Positions 35,065-43,406 of a DNA stretch of 64,000 bases are shown one piece after another. The position numbers were made by a program, and so were the translations under genes. The notes below the pieces were generated by a model. The model did not search any database, had not been told where the DNA came from, and saw only the letters and a list, made by a program, of their open reading frames with translations. The DNA lies in the NCBI RefSeq assembly GCF_014837165.1, contig NZ_JACSPM010000004.1, positions 62,001 to 126,000 of the forward strand, read 5' to 3'. The stretch comes from Microbacterium gallinarum. Lineage in GTDB: Bacteria > Actinomycetota > Actinomycetes > Actinomycetales > Microbacteriaceae. Numbering within the stretch: the first letter of the stretch is position 1; every line of letters begins with the position of its first letter.

Positions 35065-35433
35065 GGGGATGATCGGTTTCGACATCGCCTGTGACTCTGC
35101 GGGAAGCGGGCCGAGGATGCAGGGTTATCTCGTAAACGACCTCTGCAAACCAATAATTGCCGATGCAAATCGCAATGAGTTCGCCCTCGCTGCCTAAGCG
35201 AGCCTGAACTCCGTGAGACCGTAGGCGTTCCCGCTACGGACCCTCGCGTCATCTAGGGGACTTGCTGCGTGATGGCGTCTGGACGTCACGTGGGACTCTT
35301 CCCAGGCTGGGCTTGTCGACTTAGGTGTCTGTGACAAAGGTCGGAGCCGAGCAGAACGTCTTCACAGACTGCGCCCGGAGAAGACGCAGTATCTCAGCGA
35401 TGGACGGGGGTTCGATTCCCCCCATCTCCACCA
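35065..35433 (+). ncRNA. ssrA: Transfer-messenger RNA (tmRNA)
   Basis: Acceptor GGGGATG (35065-35071) pairs with CATCTCC (35423-35429), followed by A and encoded CCA. The tRNA-like domain has GGTTTCGAC at the 5' side and GGTTCGATTCC in the T arm. The tag frame runs from GCC at 35159 to TAA at 35195-35197 and encodes ADANRNEFALAA, ending in the proteolysis signal ALAA. Length 369 nt. It works with SmpB to rescue stalled ribosomes and tag the product. Confidence 0.96.
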
Positions 35434-35452
35434 ATGCCGCTGTCACAGAGGA

Positions 35453-35495
35453 GGGCCCAGGAGTCGCGCGAACGCGCGGATCCTGGGCCCTTCTT
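35453..35495 (+). terminator. Intrinsic terminator of ssrA
   Basis: GGGCCCAGGA (35453-35462) pairs with TCCTGGGCCC (35481-35490); the loop has a nested GCGC stem. TTCTTC follows. It lies 20 bases after the tmRNA 3' end. Confidence 0.8.
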
Positions 35496-35559
35496 CGTGT
35501 GTCCGCCGTGCAGGGAGGCTTCGGTCCCCGCCGAAGTTTCCCGGTCGTAGCTTGGCAGC

Positions 35560-36012
35560 ATGAACGCTCACGTCTACGAGTCAACAGTGAACTGGTCCGG
35601 GTCGACCGGCGCCGGGTACGCCGCCTACAGTCGCCGGCACCAGGTGACCGCCGGTCGGGCCGGTTTGGCTGTCAGCGCCGATCGGGCATTCCTCGGGGAC
35701 GCCGCGCTTCCCAATCCGGAGCAGCTGCTCCTGGCAGCGGCCAGTTCCTGCCAGTTGCTCTCGTTCCTCGCCGTCGCTGCGCGGGCAGGCGTGAACGTGG
35801 TCGGCTACCGCGACGACGCGACCGCGATCATGCCCTCGGACGCGCGTCCGGTGCGCATCACGCACATCGTCCTCAGCCCGACCGTCACGGTCAGCCAGAG
35901 CGACCCTGAGACGGTCGTCCGGCTGATGCGCGAAGCGCATGCCGGATGCTTCATCGCACACTCGCTCACGGCGTCCCTCGAGATGGACATCACCGTGGAG
36001 GTCACCGAGTGA
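35560..36012 (+). CDS. OsmC family protein
   Basis: 150 residues. The two family cysteines lie in 'LLLAAASSCQLLSFLAVAAR' (long helix, Cys near 67) and 'EAHAGCFIAHSL' (Cys near 128), consistent with a thiol peroxidase that reduces organic hydroperoxides. It overlaps the downstream ACT gene (GTGA), which overlaps the ArsR gene, giving a three-gene operon likely responsive to thiol or peroxide stress. Confidence 0.88.
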   Translation: MNAHVYESTVNWSGSTGAGYAAYSRRHQVTAGRAGLAVSADRAFLGDAALPNPEQLLLAAASSCQLLSFLAVAARAGVNVVGYRDDATAIMPSDARPVRITHIVLSPTVTVSQSDPETVVRLMREAHAGCFIAHSLTASLEMDITVEVTE

Positions 36013-36368
36013 ACGACATCAGCATCCCGGTCCGGGACATCGCCTCGGACGTCGCCCGCATCGGCCGAGTCCTCGGGTCCGCCGACGTCGGGCTCGAAGG
36101 CGGTGGAGTATGGGGAGACGCCGCCCACTACCTCGTCGAGGACGGCGAAGCGGCGCTGCGGGCGCTGACGACCGCGGGCATCCTCGGGGCGGAGAGTCGC
36201 GGGGTCGTGCTCGCTGCCCTGCCGGCTGACCGACCGGGGGCGCTGGGGAGGATGATGACCGCCCTGGCAACGGCGCGCATCCGCATCCATGCTCAGTACA
36301 GTGACCATGACAATCGGAAGGTGTTCGTCGTTGACGACATCGAGGGTGCACGGAGGGCGCTGGCATGA
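36009..36368 (+). CDS. Small ACT-domain protein
   Basis: 119 residues from a GTG overlapping the OsmC gene stop. Two babb-type ACT-like halves are suggested; the second is clearer: 'GVVLAALPADRPGALGRMM' followed by 'RIRIHAQYSD' and 'VFVVDDIEGARRAL'. There is no catalytic domain, so it is a stand-alone ligand-binding (amino-acid-type) module. Being coupled to both OsmC and ArsR suggests it senses a ligand for this operon, but this is inference. Confidence 0.75.
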   Translation: MNDISIPVRDIASDVARIGRVLGSADVGLEGGGVWGDAAHYLVEDGEAALRALTTAGILGAESRGVVLAALPADRPGALGRMMTALATARIRIHAQYSDHDNRKVFVVDDIEGARRALA

Positions 36369-37054
36369 CCGACCCTGTGCGGCCGTCGCTCGACGAGCTC
36401 GGCCGGGTACTCGCCGAACCGATGCGGCTGCGCGTACTCCGAGAACTGCTCGGCGGCACACCACTGCCCGCGGGCGCACTGGCGGCCCGCATCGGCGTCG
36501 CCCCGTCTACCGTGAGCTCGCACCTGGCACGACTGGCCGCCGCGGGGTTGATCGAGATCGAGAAGGTGGGCCGCACGCGTGAAGCGCGACTGGCCGATCC
36601 GAGCGTGGCGGACGCCATCGAGAGCCTCCTCCGGCTCTCCGGCGAGGATCCCGTCTCCTCCCTCTCCGCCCACGACCGGCGCACTGCACTGCGCAGGGCG
36701 CGCCGCTGCTACGACCATCTCGCCGGCGACCTGGGGATCGCGATCGCTGACCGCGCGATCGCGGAGGAGTGGATCGTCGACCACGACGGCTCATGGACGT
36801 TCGCCGCGGAGGCAGGCACGGTCGGTTCCGCGCTCGGCATACCCGTCACGCTCACGTCCTCATCCCGCCCGCTCGTGCGTCCGTGCCTGGACTGGACGGA
36901 AAGGCGCCCGCACGTCGCCGGGCAGCTCGGTGCCGCCATCCTCGCCGGCATGCTCCACGCCGGATGGCTGCGCCGTCGGCGCGACGATCGCGCGTTGACG
37001 ATCACCCCTCGGGGCCGCGACCACTTCGCCGGCCTCGGACTTGCTTCGCCGTGA
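36365..37054 (+). CDS. ArsR-family transcriptional regulator
   Basis: 229 residues; ATGA overlap with the ACT gene. The winged helix at about 8-85 includes 'LAEPMRLRVLRELLGG' and 'IGVAPSTVSSHLARLAAAG'. The extended C-terminal part has two notable Cys, 'RRCYDHLAGDLG' near 118 and 'RPCLDWTERRPHVAG' near 177, possible metal or thiol sensors. It probably autoregulates the OsmC-ACT-ArsR operon. Confidence 0.87.
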   Translation: MTDPVRPSLDELGRVLAEPMRLRVLRELLGGTPLPAGALAARIGVAPSTVSSHLARLAAAGLIEIEKVGRTREARLADPSVADAIESLLRLSGEDPVSSLSAHDRRTALRRARRCYDHLAGDLGIAIADRAIAEEWIVDHDGSWTFAAEAGTVGSALGIPVTLTSSSRPLVRPCLDWTERRPHVAGQLGAAILAGMLHAGWLRRRRDDRALTITPRGRDHFAGLGLASP

Positions 37055-37091
37055 CCGGCGCTGAAACAGTCGGGGTTGTCTGACCCCTGAA

Positions 37092-37111
37092 GGCCGGCCC
37101 GTTCGCCGGCC
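37092..37111 (+). terminator. Possible terminator after the ArsR gene
   Basis: GGCCGGC (37092-37098) and GCCGGCC (37105-37111) form a 7-bp GC stem with a 6-nt loop, 38 bases after the arsR-like stop. No T-run follows, so this is tentative. Confidence 0.4.
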
Positions 37112-37194
37112 GCCATCCTCAATACCCTGGCCGATCCGGCGAGCCTGGGGACTGCTGTCGATCGCCGCCTCGAGCGAGCACCACGCGGCCGGAG

Positions 37195-37632
37195 TCAGCT
37201 CTTCCGCAAATCCTGGGCGAGCATCACGAGGATCCCGCTCGGGCCGCGGACGTACGTGAGCTTGTAGGCGTCCTCGTACGTCGCGACGCCGCGGAGCGGC
37301 TGGCAGCCGTGGCGCGCCGCGATGGCCAGCGCCTCGTCGATGTCGTCGACCGAGAAGGCGACGCGATGCATCCCGATCTCGTGGGGGAGCGTCGGCTCCG
37401 TCTCGATCGCGTCGGGGTGGATGTACTCGAACAGTTCGAGCCGGCCGTGGCCGTCGGGCGTTCCGAGCATCGCGAGCTTGACGTGGTTGCCGTCGAGTCC
37501 CACGGCGGTATCGGCCCACTCGCCGCTGACGGTGTCGCGACCCAGCACGGTGAGTCCGAGATCCGTGAAGAACGCGACCGCCGCGTCCAGGTCGCGCACC
37601 GCGATCGCCACGTTCTCGAGCTTGATCGGCAT
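37195..37632 (-). CDS. VOC (glyoxalase/bleomycin resistance) superfamily protein
   Basis: 145 residues from the ATG at 37632. Paired babbb modules: 'LENVAIAVRDLDAAVAFFTDLGL' (split here as LENVAIAVRDL and AVAFFTDLGL) and 'MHRVAFSVDDIDEALAIAARHG', with metal-ligand positions in 'RLELFEY' and the late Tyr/Gly segment. These are metal-dependent lyases, dioxygenases or binding proteins; the substrate is unknown. Its start lies 10 bp beyond the stop of the amine oxidase gene on the same strand, so it is probably co-transcribed downstream of it. Confidence 0.82.
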   Translation of the reverse strand: MPIKLENVAIAVRDLDAAVAFFTDLGLTVLGRDTVSGEWADTAVGLDGNHVKLAMLGTPDGHGRLELFEYIHPDAIETEPTLPHEIGMHRVAFSVDDIDEALAIAARHGCQPLRGVATYEDAYKLTYVRGPSGILVMLAQDLRKS

Positions 37633-37642
37633 AGGCGGGACT

Positions 37643-38965
37643 CTAGACCCAGGCCGTCTCGATCGCGACCGGCCGTCCGAGCACGTTCTCCGCGGCGCGA
37701 TGGCCCGACAGCATGGCGGCCGGCACCGTCGCCGGGTCATCGGTCCAGGTCGCCTCGCCGGCAAGATGCAGGACTCCGCCGATCGGGACGGCGAGGTCGT
37801 CGTGGTCGGATGTCGTCGAGCCGACCCGCATGTATGCGTATGAGCCGTAGGCGAAGGGGTCGTCCTGCCAGTCGGTCACGTGCACGGCGCGGGGCTTCGG
37901 CACGCGATCGCCGTAGAGACGGCGCAGCTGCGCGAGCACGGACTCGACGATCTCGTCCTCGCTCCAGTCGAGCGTCGCGATCGCAGCCGGGCCGGCGGCG
38001 AACGTGAGCAGCGTGGGCCGATCGTGGAGAGCGCTGAGGTCGTACCAGGAGTGCCACCACCGCGACTCGGGACCCTGCTGGCGAATGGCGTAGACGTCGT
38101 CCTCCCAGAACTTCGTCGGGAAGCCGAGCACGACCTTCTCGAACGCGTTCATGCGAAGGCGGCTGAGCGGGGCGGCGTGCGAGCCGGGCAACGGCGGCTC
38201 GATGACGAAGTCGTCGGACTGCAGCACGCCGACCGGCACGGTCACCACGACGCTCGCCGCCCGGAAGGCGCCGAAGTCGGTCGAGACCACGACGCCGTCC
38301 GCGCTCCACCGCACGTGGGACACGACGTGGGTCAACCGGATGTCGAGTCCCTCTGCAAGACGGCGCGGGAGCCGGTCGTATCCGTCGGGGAACACCACCT
38401 CGTCGCCCACCACGACGTCGTCGTCGAGGCCGTGGGCGGCGAGATCCTCGATCCACACGCCGTACTGCTCCTCCGACCGGTGCTCGAGGAACTCGCGCAC
38501 GCGCTGGGTTCGCTCGTCGTCCCAGCCCTGAGCTGCGAGCGCAGCCTCGGTCACGTCTCGGTACGTGGCATCCGGAGCCGACTCGGCGACCACACCGAGC
38601 AAGGTCTCGTCGACCGTCTCGATGTCAGCGACGAACCGGCGCGTGTCCGCGTCGGACAGTCTTTGGCCATCCGGCCCGTAGTACGCGATCGGCCGGCTGT
38701 CGGGCTGGTAGCTGCCGACGGTGAACTCGACCGTGCGCATGCCGAACGCTTCGGCGGCCGCGGCGACGGGGGAGTCGGTGATCCCGTGGATCCACGAGGC
38801 GCCAAGATCGGTGGCGGAGCCGTAGCGGTGATCGGAGACGACCCGGCCGCCGACCCGGTCGCGCGCCTCCAGCACGACGACTCGCCGCCCCTCCGACCGC
38901 AGCAGCCGCGCGGCGGTCAGCCCGCACACCCCGGCACCGATCACGATCGTGTCGAACTGGTCCAT
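37643..38965 (-). CDS. Flavin monoamine oxidase family protein
   Basis: 440 residues; AAGAAGG precedes the ATG. The FAD Rossmann motif '[15 protein letters not shown]' lies near 8-22, with Glu at '[12 protein letters not shown]', and 'DLGASWIHG' near 53. The C-terminal FAD segment is '[20 protein letters not shown]'. This layout fits monoamine/polyamine/L-amino-acid oxidases. No signal peptide, so cytosolic. The true amine substrate is not shown by context. Confidence 0.87.
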   Translation of the reverse strand: MDQFDTIVIGAGVCGLTAARLLRSEGRRVVVLEARDRVGGRVVSDHRYGSATDLGASWIHGITDSPVAAAAEAFGMRTVEFTVGSYQPDSRPIAYYGPDGQRLSDADTRRFVADIETVDETLLGVVAESAPDATYRDVTEAALAAQGWDDERTQRVREFLEHRSEEQYGVWIEDLAAHGLDDDVVVGDEVVFPDGYDRLPRRLAEGLDIRLTHVVSHVRWSADGVVVSTDFGAFRAASVVVTVPVGVLQSDDFVIEPPLPGSHAAPLSRLRMNAFEKVVLGFPTKFWEDDVYAIRQQGPESRWWHSWYDLSALHDRPTLLTFAAGPAAIATLDWSEDEIVESVLAQLRRLYGDRVPKPRAVHVTDWQDDPFAYGSYAYMRVGSTTSDHDDLAVPIGGVLHLAGEATWTDDPATVPAAMLSGHRAAENVLGRPVAIETAWV

Positions 38966-39180
38966 CGGTGACCTTCTTCCCGCGGCGCGCGCCGCCCTCC
39001 GACGCTATCGAGTGCGCGCGTCGCGCGTGAACCCGGTGACGCCCATGTTCGGGACACACGGCCACCGGCGGAAGACCTGCCCGCGGTCGGTGGGCGGCGA
39101 AGATCGCGACGGCGTGCCAGTGCGCGCAGGAACTGCGGGAGTCCAGCTCGCACCGATTCCTGACCGTCGGAGGCGGCGAC

Positions 39181-39687
39181 TCAGCGGAAGCCTTCGCTCT
39201 GCGTCATCTCGTCCGCCACGCGGACGCCGTAGTGATAGGCGAGCTTTCCGCCTAGCCAGCCCGAGGCGCCCAATGCGGCGAGCCCGAGCAGACTGAGGAT
39301 GAAGCCGACGATGCTGACCTCGTCGTCGTCGGCGGACCACCGGATCAGTAGGTTCACCAGGAACAGCACCGTGACGACCAGGTTGATCGCCATGTGGATG
39401 GTCGCTGTCCGGTGGGCGGGCGTGCCGCGCTGCAGCTGGGTGTAGTCGAGGAATCCGACGACGGCGGCGAGCAGAGCGCCGATGATGCCGATGAGGATGA
39501 GGACGCGGGCGCCGACGACGTACGGCGTCGGGTCTTCGGCCACGAAGCCGATGACGTCGAACACGATGCTCGCCACCCAGGTGCCGATCGGGATCGTCAC
39601 GAGGATCGGGTGGAAGGGGTGCCCGTACGGGCCGGCGACGATCGAGCGGGGGCGCTTCGCGCGTTCCTGTGCAGTGCGGTCGGTCAT
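39181..39687 (-). CDS. DUF2231 family four-helix membrane protein
   Basis: 168 residues from the ATG at 39687 with AGGAGAAGG upstream. 'GHPFHPILVTIPIGTWVASI' is the hallmark DUF2231 first helix, followed by three further hydrophobic segments and a short cytoplasmic tail. Family members occur with redox and haem proteins; function unknown. It is divergent from the NhaA-thioredoxin gene. Confidence 0.82.
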   Translation of the reverse strand: MTDRTAQERAKRPRSIVAGPYGHPFHPILVTIPIGTWVASIVFDVIGFVAEDPTPYVVGARVLILIGIIGALLAAVVGFLDYTQLQRGTPAHRTATIHMAINLVVTVLFLVNLLIRWSADDDEVSIVGFILSLLGLAALGASGWLGGKLAYHYGVRVADEMTQSEGFR

Positions 39688-39853
39688 GATGCCTTCTCCT
39701 GCTCTCGGGCGGGCGTGCGGCCCGCGACGCGGTCTTCCTGCCCACAGTGAATACCGAACGGCCGCGTTGCGCTCGGGGCTTGCGTAGCCGGTGGTGCTGT
39801 GGCATCCGGATTCCGGCCCTCCCGCCCGTGGAGACGTGCAAGAATCACGTCCG

Positions 39854-41749
39854 ATGACGAATCTGACGATCATCCAGCAGTCGCCCGATCCCGAACAGGT
39901 CGCGGAGCGTTCGCGCACGCGCCGTTCGATCGCGGACAAGATCCGCGGCATGGGCCAGAACCGCATCGGGGCTCTGCTCCTCCTGCTCGCCACGGTGGTC
40001 GCGATCCTGTGGGCGAACTTCGCCACGGCCTCGTACGAGGCGTTCTGGGAGACCCATCTGACGATCGGCGTCGGCGATCTGCAGCTCGACTTCACATTGC
40101 ACGCGATCGTGAACGACGCGCTCATGGCGATCTTCTTCTTCACCGTCGGTCTCGAGGTGCGGCGGGAGTTCGCCATCGGCGAGCTGACGAGCTGGTCACG
40201 CGCCCTGGTGCCGGTGATCGCCGCTGTGGCGGGACTGGCGCTGCCCGCGCTGCTGTTCGTGCTGGTCGCGATGGGATCGGGGTACAAGAACGCGTGGGGA
40301 ATCGTGATCTCGACCGACACGGCGTTCCTCGTCGGCGCGCTCGCGCTCATCGGCCCGCGGGTGCCCGGGAGGTTGCGCGTCTTCCTCCTCGCCCTCGCGG
40401 TGGTCGACGATATCGGGGCGCTGTCGATCATCGCGATCGTCTACACGGCGAACTTCACACCGCTGCCGCTCGCGGTCGCCGCAGTCGGCCTGGTGGGCGT
40501 GTACTTCACGCGCTACCTGCCCAGCGGTCGGGGGCCGGTCTACGCGACGCTGTCGATCATCGTGTGGCTCGCCTTCCTGGCATCGGGCGTGCATCCGACG
40601 TTGGCCGGCGTCGCGATCGCGCTGCTCGTGCCCGTCTACCGTCCCGACCGTCGCGACGTGGAGCACGCGCTCGAGCTGGCCCGGACCTTCCGGCAGTCGC
40701 CGAACAGCGAATACGCGCGCGCGGCGGCCAACAGCCTGCGCGAGTCCATCTCGATCAACGAGCGCCTGCAGTCCGCGTACGCGCCCTATGTCGCCTACGT
40801 CATCCTGCCGCTGTTTGCACTGGCCAATGCGGGCGTGGTGCTCAGCCCCGAAGTGCTCCAGGGCGCCGTGGTGTCCTCGCTCACCTGGGGCATCGTGGCA
40901 GGCCTCGTCGCGGGCAAGCTCATCGGGGTGTTCGGCTCCGCCGCGCTCATGAAGATCACCGGCATGGGTGAGTTCGGCCCCGGCCTGACTCTCGACCGGA
41001 TCGCCGGGGGCGCGGCGCTGTGCGGCATCGGCTTCACCATCTCGCTCTTCATCGTCGACCTGGCCATCGACGACCCGCTCGCGCAGAACGAGGCGAGGGT
41101 CGGCGTGCTCGCGGCATCCGTCATCGCATTCATCCTCGCGACGATCATCTTCCGCATCTCCGACGCGATGCACACCGACGTCGACCCCGGCCAGACGCTG
41201 CTGCGCCCGGTGGACCCGAAGCGCGACCACATCTTCGGCTCGCCCGATGCCCCGTTCACGATCGTCGAGTACGGCGATTTCCAGTGCGGGTTCTGTCTCA
41301 AGGCGTCGGGGTCGATCCACGAGGTGTACGAGGAGCTCGGCGACCGCCTGCGCTACGTGTGGCGACATGCGCCGCTCACGCAGTACCACCCGAATGCGCT
41401 CGCCGGGGCCGAGGCCTCGGAGGCGGCCTCGCTGCAGGGCAGGTTCTTCGAGTTCGAGCGCGGGCTGTTCACCGATCAGGAGCATCAGCGGCCGTCCGAC
41501 ATCGTGCGCCTCGCCCGCGACCTGGGCCTCGACGTCGACAGGTTCGAGCGGGATCTCACAGCACCGGAAGTGACCGGTCGAGTGCAGGACGACATGCTGG
41601 ATGCCGAGGCCATGGGCATCACGTCCGTGCCGACGCTCTTCGTGAACGGCCGTCGTCACACCGGTCCGTACGACGCGCAGTCGCTCATCCGCGCCCTGTC
41701 CGAAGGCCCGCCGGAGGCGACCCCCGAACCGCAGCACCCCGGAGGGTGA
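39854..41749 (+). CDS. NhaA Na+/H+ antiporter fused to a DsbA-like thioredoxin domain
   Basis: 631 residues from the ATG at 39854. The N-terminal NhaA part (about 1-430, about 12 helices) has 'NDALMAIFFFTVGLEVRREF' and 'VISTDTAFLVGALAL', and 'ALAVVDDIGALSIIA', whose Asp pair matches the ion-binding Asp163/164 of E. coli NhaA. The C-terminal part (about 445-631) is a DsbA/thioredoxin domain with 'YGDFQCGFCLKAS' (CxxC near 477-480) and cis-Pro in 'SVPTLFVNG'. It would couple Na+/H+ exchange to a thiol redox site. The stop overlaps a GTG of the next gene; the operon continues with two more redox genes. Confidence 0.92.
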   Translation: MTNLTIIQQSPDPEQVAERSRTRRSIADKIRGMGQNRIGALLLLLATVVAILWANFATASYEAFWETHLTIGVGDLQLDFTLHAIVNDALMAIFFFTVGLEVRREFAIGELTSWSRALVPVIAAVAGLALPALLFVLVAMGSGYKNAWGIVISTDTAFLVGALALIGPRVPGRLRVFLLALAVVDDIGALSIIAIVYTANFTPLPLAVAAVGLVGVYFTRYLPSGRGPVYATLSIIVWLAFLASGVHPTLAGVAIALLVPVYRPDRRDVEHALELARTFRQSPNSEYARAAANSLRESISINERLQSAYAPYVAYVILPLFALANAGVVLSPEVLQGAVVSSLTWGIVAGLVAGKLIGVFGSAALMKITGMGEFGPGLTLDRIAGGAALCGIGFTISLFIVDLAIDDPLAQNEARVGVLAASVIAFILATIIFRISDAMHTDVDPGQTLLRPVDPKRDHIFGSPDAPFTIVEYGDFQCGFCLKASGSIHEVYEELGDRLRYVWRHAPLTQYHPNALAGAEASEAASLQGRFFEFERGLFTDQEHQRPSDIVRLARDLGLDVDRFERDLTAPEVTGRVQDDMLDAEAMGITSVPTLFVNGRRHTGPYDAQSLIRALSEGPPEATPEPQHPGG

Positions 41750-41751
41750 CG

Positions 41752-43380
41752 ATGGCAGATGTGGATCCGGTGCTCAGCCCCATCTTGACGGACGCACAGT
41801 GGGAGCGTCTGCGCCGGTTCGGCGTGCCCGAGCAGGTGCAGTCGGGAGATTACGTCTTCCGCTCCGGTGATCGCGAGTACGACCTGATCCTCGTGGACGA
41901 GGGCCAGATCGAGGTCGTGCGCGACTCGCTGTTCTGGATAGAAGAGGCGGTGATCGCGCACCTGGGGCCGCGCACGTTCGTCGGCGAACTCGGCCTGCTC
42001 AACGGGCAGGGTGCGTTCCTGTCCGCGCGGGCGACGACTCCGGCCCGCGTGCTGCGAGTGCCGCGACCCGAGCTGCGGCGGCTCATGGCCGAGGACGACG
42101 AGCTGTGCGACCTCGTCCTGCATGAACTGTGGGCGCGCCGGGAGTCCCTGCGTCGCGGCCCCGCCTCGCTGACGTTGAAGTTCGTCGGCCAGAGCACCTC
42201 GAGCGACTTCCTCGCCCTGCAGCGTTTCGCCGAGCGTCTCGATCTCGTGCACAAGAGCGTCGCTCTCGCGCCCGGCGAATTCGGTGTGCACGAGAACCTC
42301 GGGGTGACCGAGGACGACCTCCCGATCGCGTACATCCAGGGCGAGCCGATTCCACGGGCGACGCCGGGGATGGTCGCCGAGCGACTCGGGCTGAGCTACC
42401 AGGCCGCCAGTGATGAGGTCGTCGACCTCGTCGTGATCGGCGGCGGCCCGGCGGGCCTGGCCGCCGCGATCTACGGCGCGTCGGAGGGACTCAGCACCGT
42501 GTTGCTCGACGCCGTGGCGCCCGGCGGCCAGGCGGCCTCGACGTCGCGCATCGAGAACTTCCTCGGCTTTCCTTTCGGCGTGAGCGGCGGCGACCTCATC
42601 GGCCAGGCGAGCCTGCAGGCGCTGAAGTTCGGTGTGCGCGTATACGCCCCCTGCGAGGCTGTGAAGCTCGACCCTGTCGAGGATCGCCAGCTCGACGTGA
42701 CTCTCGCCGACGGCCGTGTGATCCGAGCCCGCAGTGCCATCGTGACCTCGGGAGCGGCGTATCGACGGCTGAACCTCGAGCGCTGGACCGACTTCGAACG
42801 CTCCGGCATCTATTACGCGGCGACGCAGCTCGAGCTGCGTCAGGTGATGGACTCGCCGGTCGTGGTCGTCGGCGGCGCGAATTCGGCCGGACAGGCATCC
42901 CTCTATCTGGCAGCGAATGGATGCCCCGTCCACCTGGTCGTGCGCGGCCCCGAACTCGGCACCCGCATGTCGTCGTATCTCGTGGACCGGTTGACGGAGG
43001 AGCCGCGCGTGCAGGTGCACACCGGGGCGAACGTCGTCGGACTGGACGGGGGAGCCGGTCTCGAGCGCGTGCACATCGACAGCGTGGGCGATGTCGACGC
43101 GCGCGGGCTGTTCTGCTTCATCGGCGCAGACCCCGCGACGTCCTGGCTGCCGACGCTCGACCGCGACGCCGACGGGTTTCTGCGCACCGGCACCGACATC
43201 GCTGCGCAGTCCCTCGCCCAATGGCAGCTTCTCGGGCGCGAGCCGCTGCCGTTCGAGACGGCCGTTCCGCGGGTGTTCGCCGCCGGCGACGTGCGGCGCG
43301 GATCGATGAAGCGCGTGGCCGCTGCCGTCGGCGAGGGGTCGAGCGCCGTGGCATCCGTGCATCGCGCGCTCGCCTTCTGA
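41752..43380 (+). CDS. Cyclic nucleotide-binding domain fused to thioredoxin-reductase-like flavoprotein, no CxxC
   Basis: 542 residues; the ATG has GGAGGG 6 bases upstream. An N-terminal CAP_ED-like cNMP-binding domain (about 10-130, 'GDYVFRSGDREYDLILVDEGQIEVV' region) is followed by a ~90-residue linker domain. A TrxR-like module follows (about 225-542): FAD motif 'VVIGGGPAGLAAAIYGASEG', NADPH motif 'VVVGGANSAGQAS', and 'VFAAGDVRRGS'. Where TrxR has CATC, this protein reads 'GIYYAATQLELRQ', with no cysteine, so it cannot use the usual dithiol relay; a ferredoxin/flavodoxin reductase-type role or an electron donor via another site is possible. It sits between the NhaA-thioredoxin and UBP genes. 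Confidence 0.88.
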   Translation: MADVDPVLSPILTDAQWERLRRFGVPEQVQSGDYVFRSGDREYDLILVDEGQIEVVRDSLFWIEEAVIAHLGPRTFVGELGLLNGQGAFLSARATTPARVLRVPRPELRRLMAEDDELCDLVLHELWARRESLRRGPASLTLKFVGQSTSSDFLALQRFAERLDLVHKSVALAPGEFGVHENLGVTEDDLPIAYIQGEPIPRATPGMVAERLGLSYQAASDEVVDLVVIGGGPAGLAAAIYGASEGLSTVLLDAVAPGGQAASTSRIENFLGFPFGVSGGDLIGQASLQALKFGVRVYAPCEAVKLDPVEDRQLDVTLADGRVIRARSAIVTSGAAYRRLNLERWTDFERSGIYYAATQLELRQVMDSPVVVVGGANSAGQASLYLAANGCPVHLVVRGPELGTRMSSYLVDRLTEEPRVQVHTGANVVGLDGGAGLERVHIDSVGDVDARGLFCFIGADPATSWLPTLDRDADGFLRTGTDIAAQSLAQWQLLGREPLPFETAVPRVFAAGDVRRGSMKRVAAAVGEGSSAVASVHRALAF

Positions 43381-43406
43381 TCCGCCCCTCGATGACAGGA
43401 GAGCCC

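Noticed and set aside
35065-35560. Integration site at the tmRNA 3' end
   Set aside because: tmRNA genes are common integration targets, but there is no integrase, no repeat of the 3' end downstream and no change in gene style.
38966-39180. Small gene between the amine oxidase and DUF2231 genes
   Set aside because: Only short frames without RBS or coding-like composition; left as intergenic.
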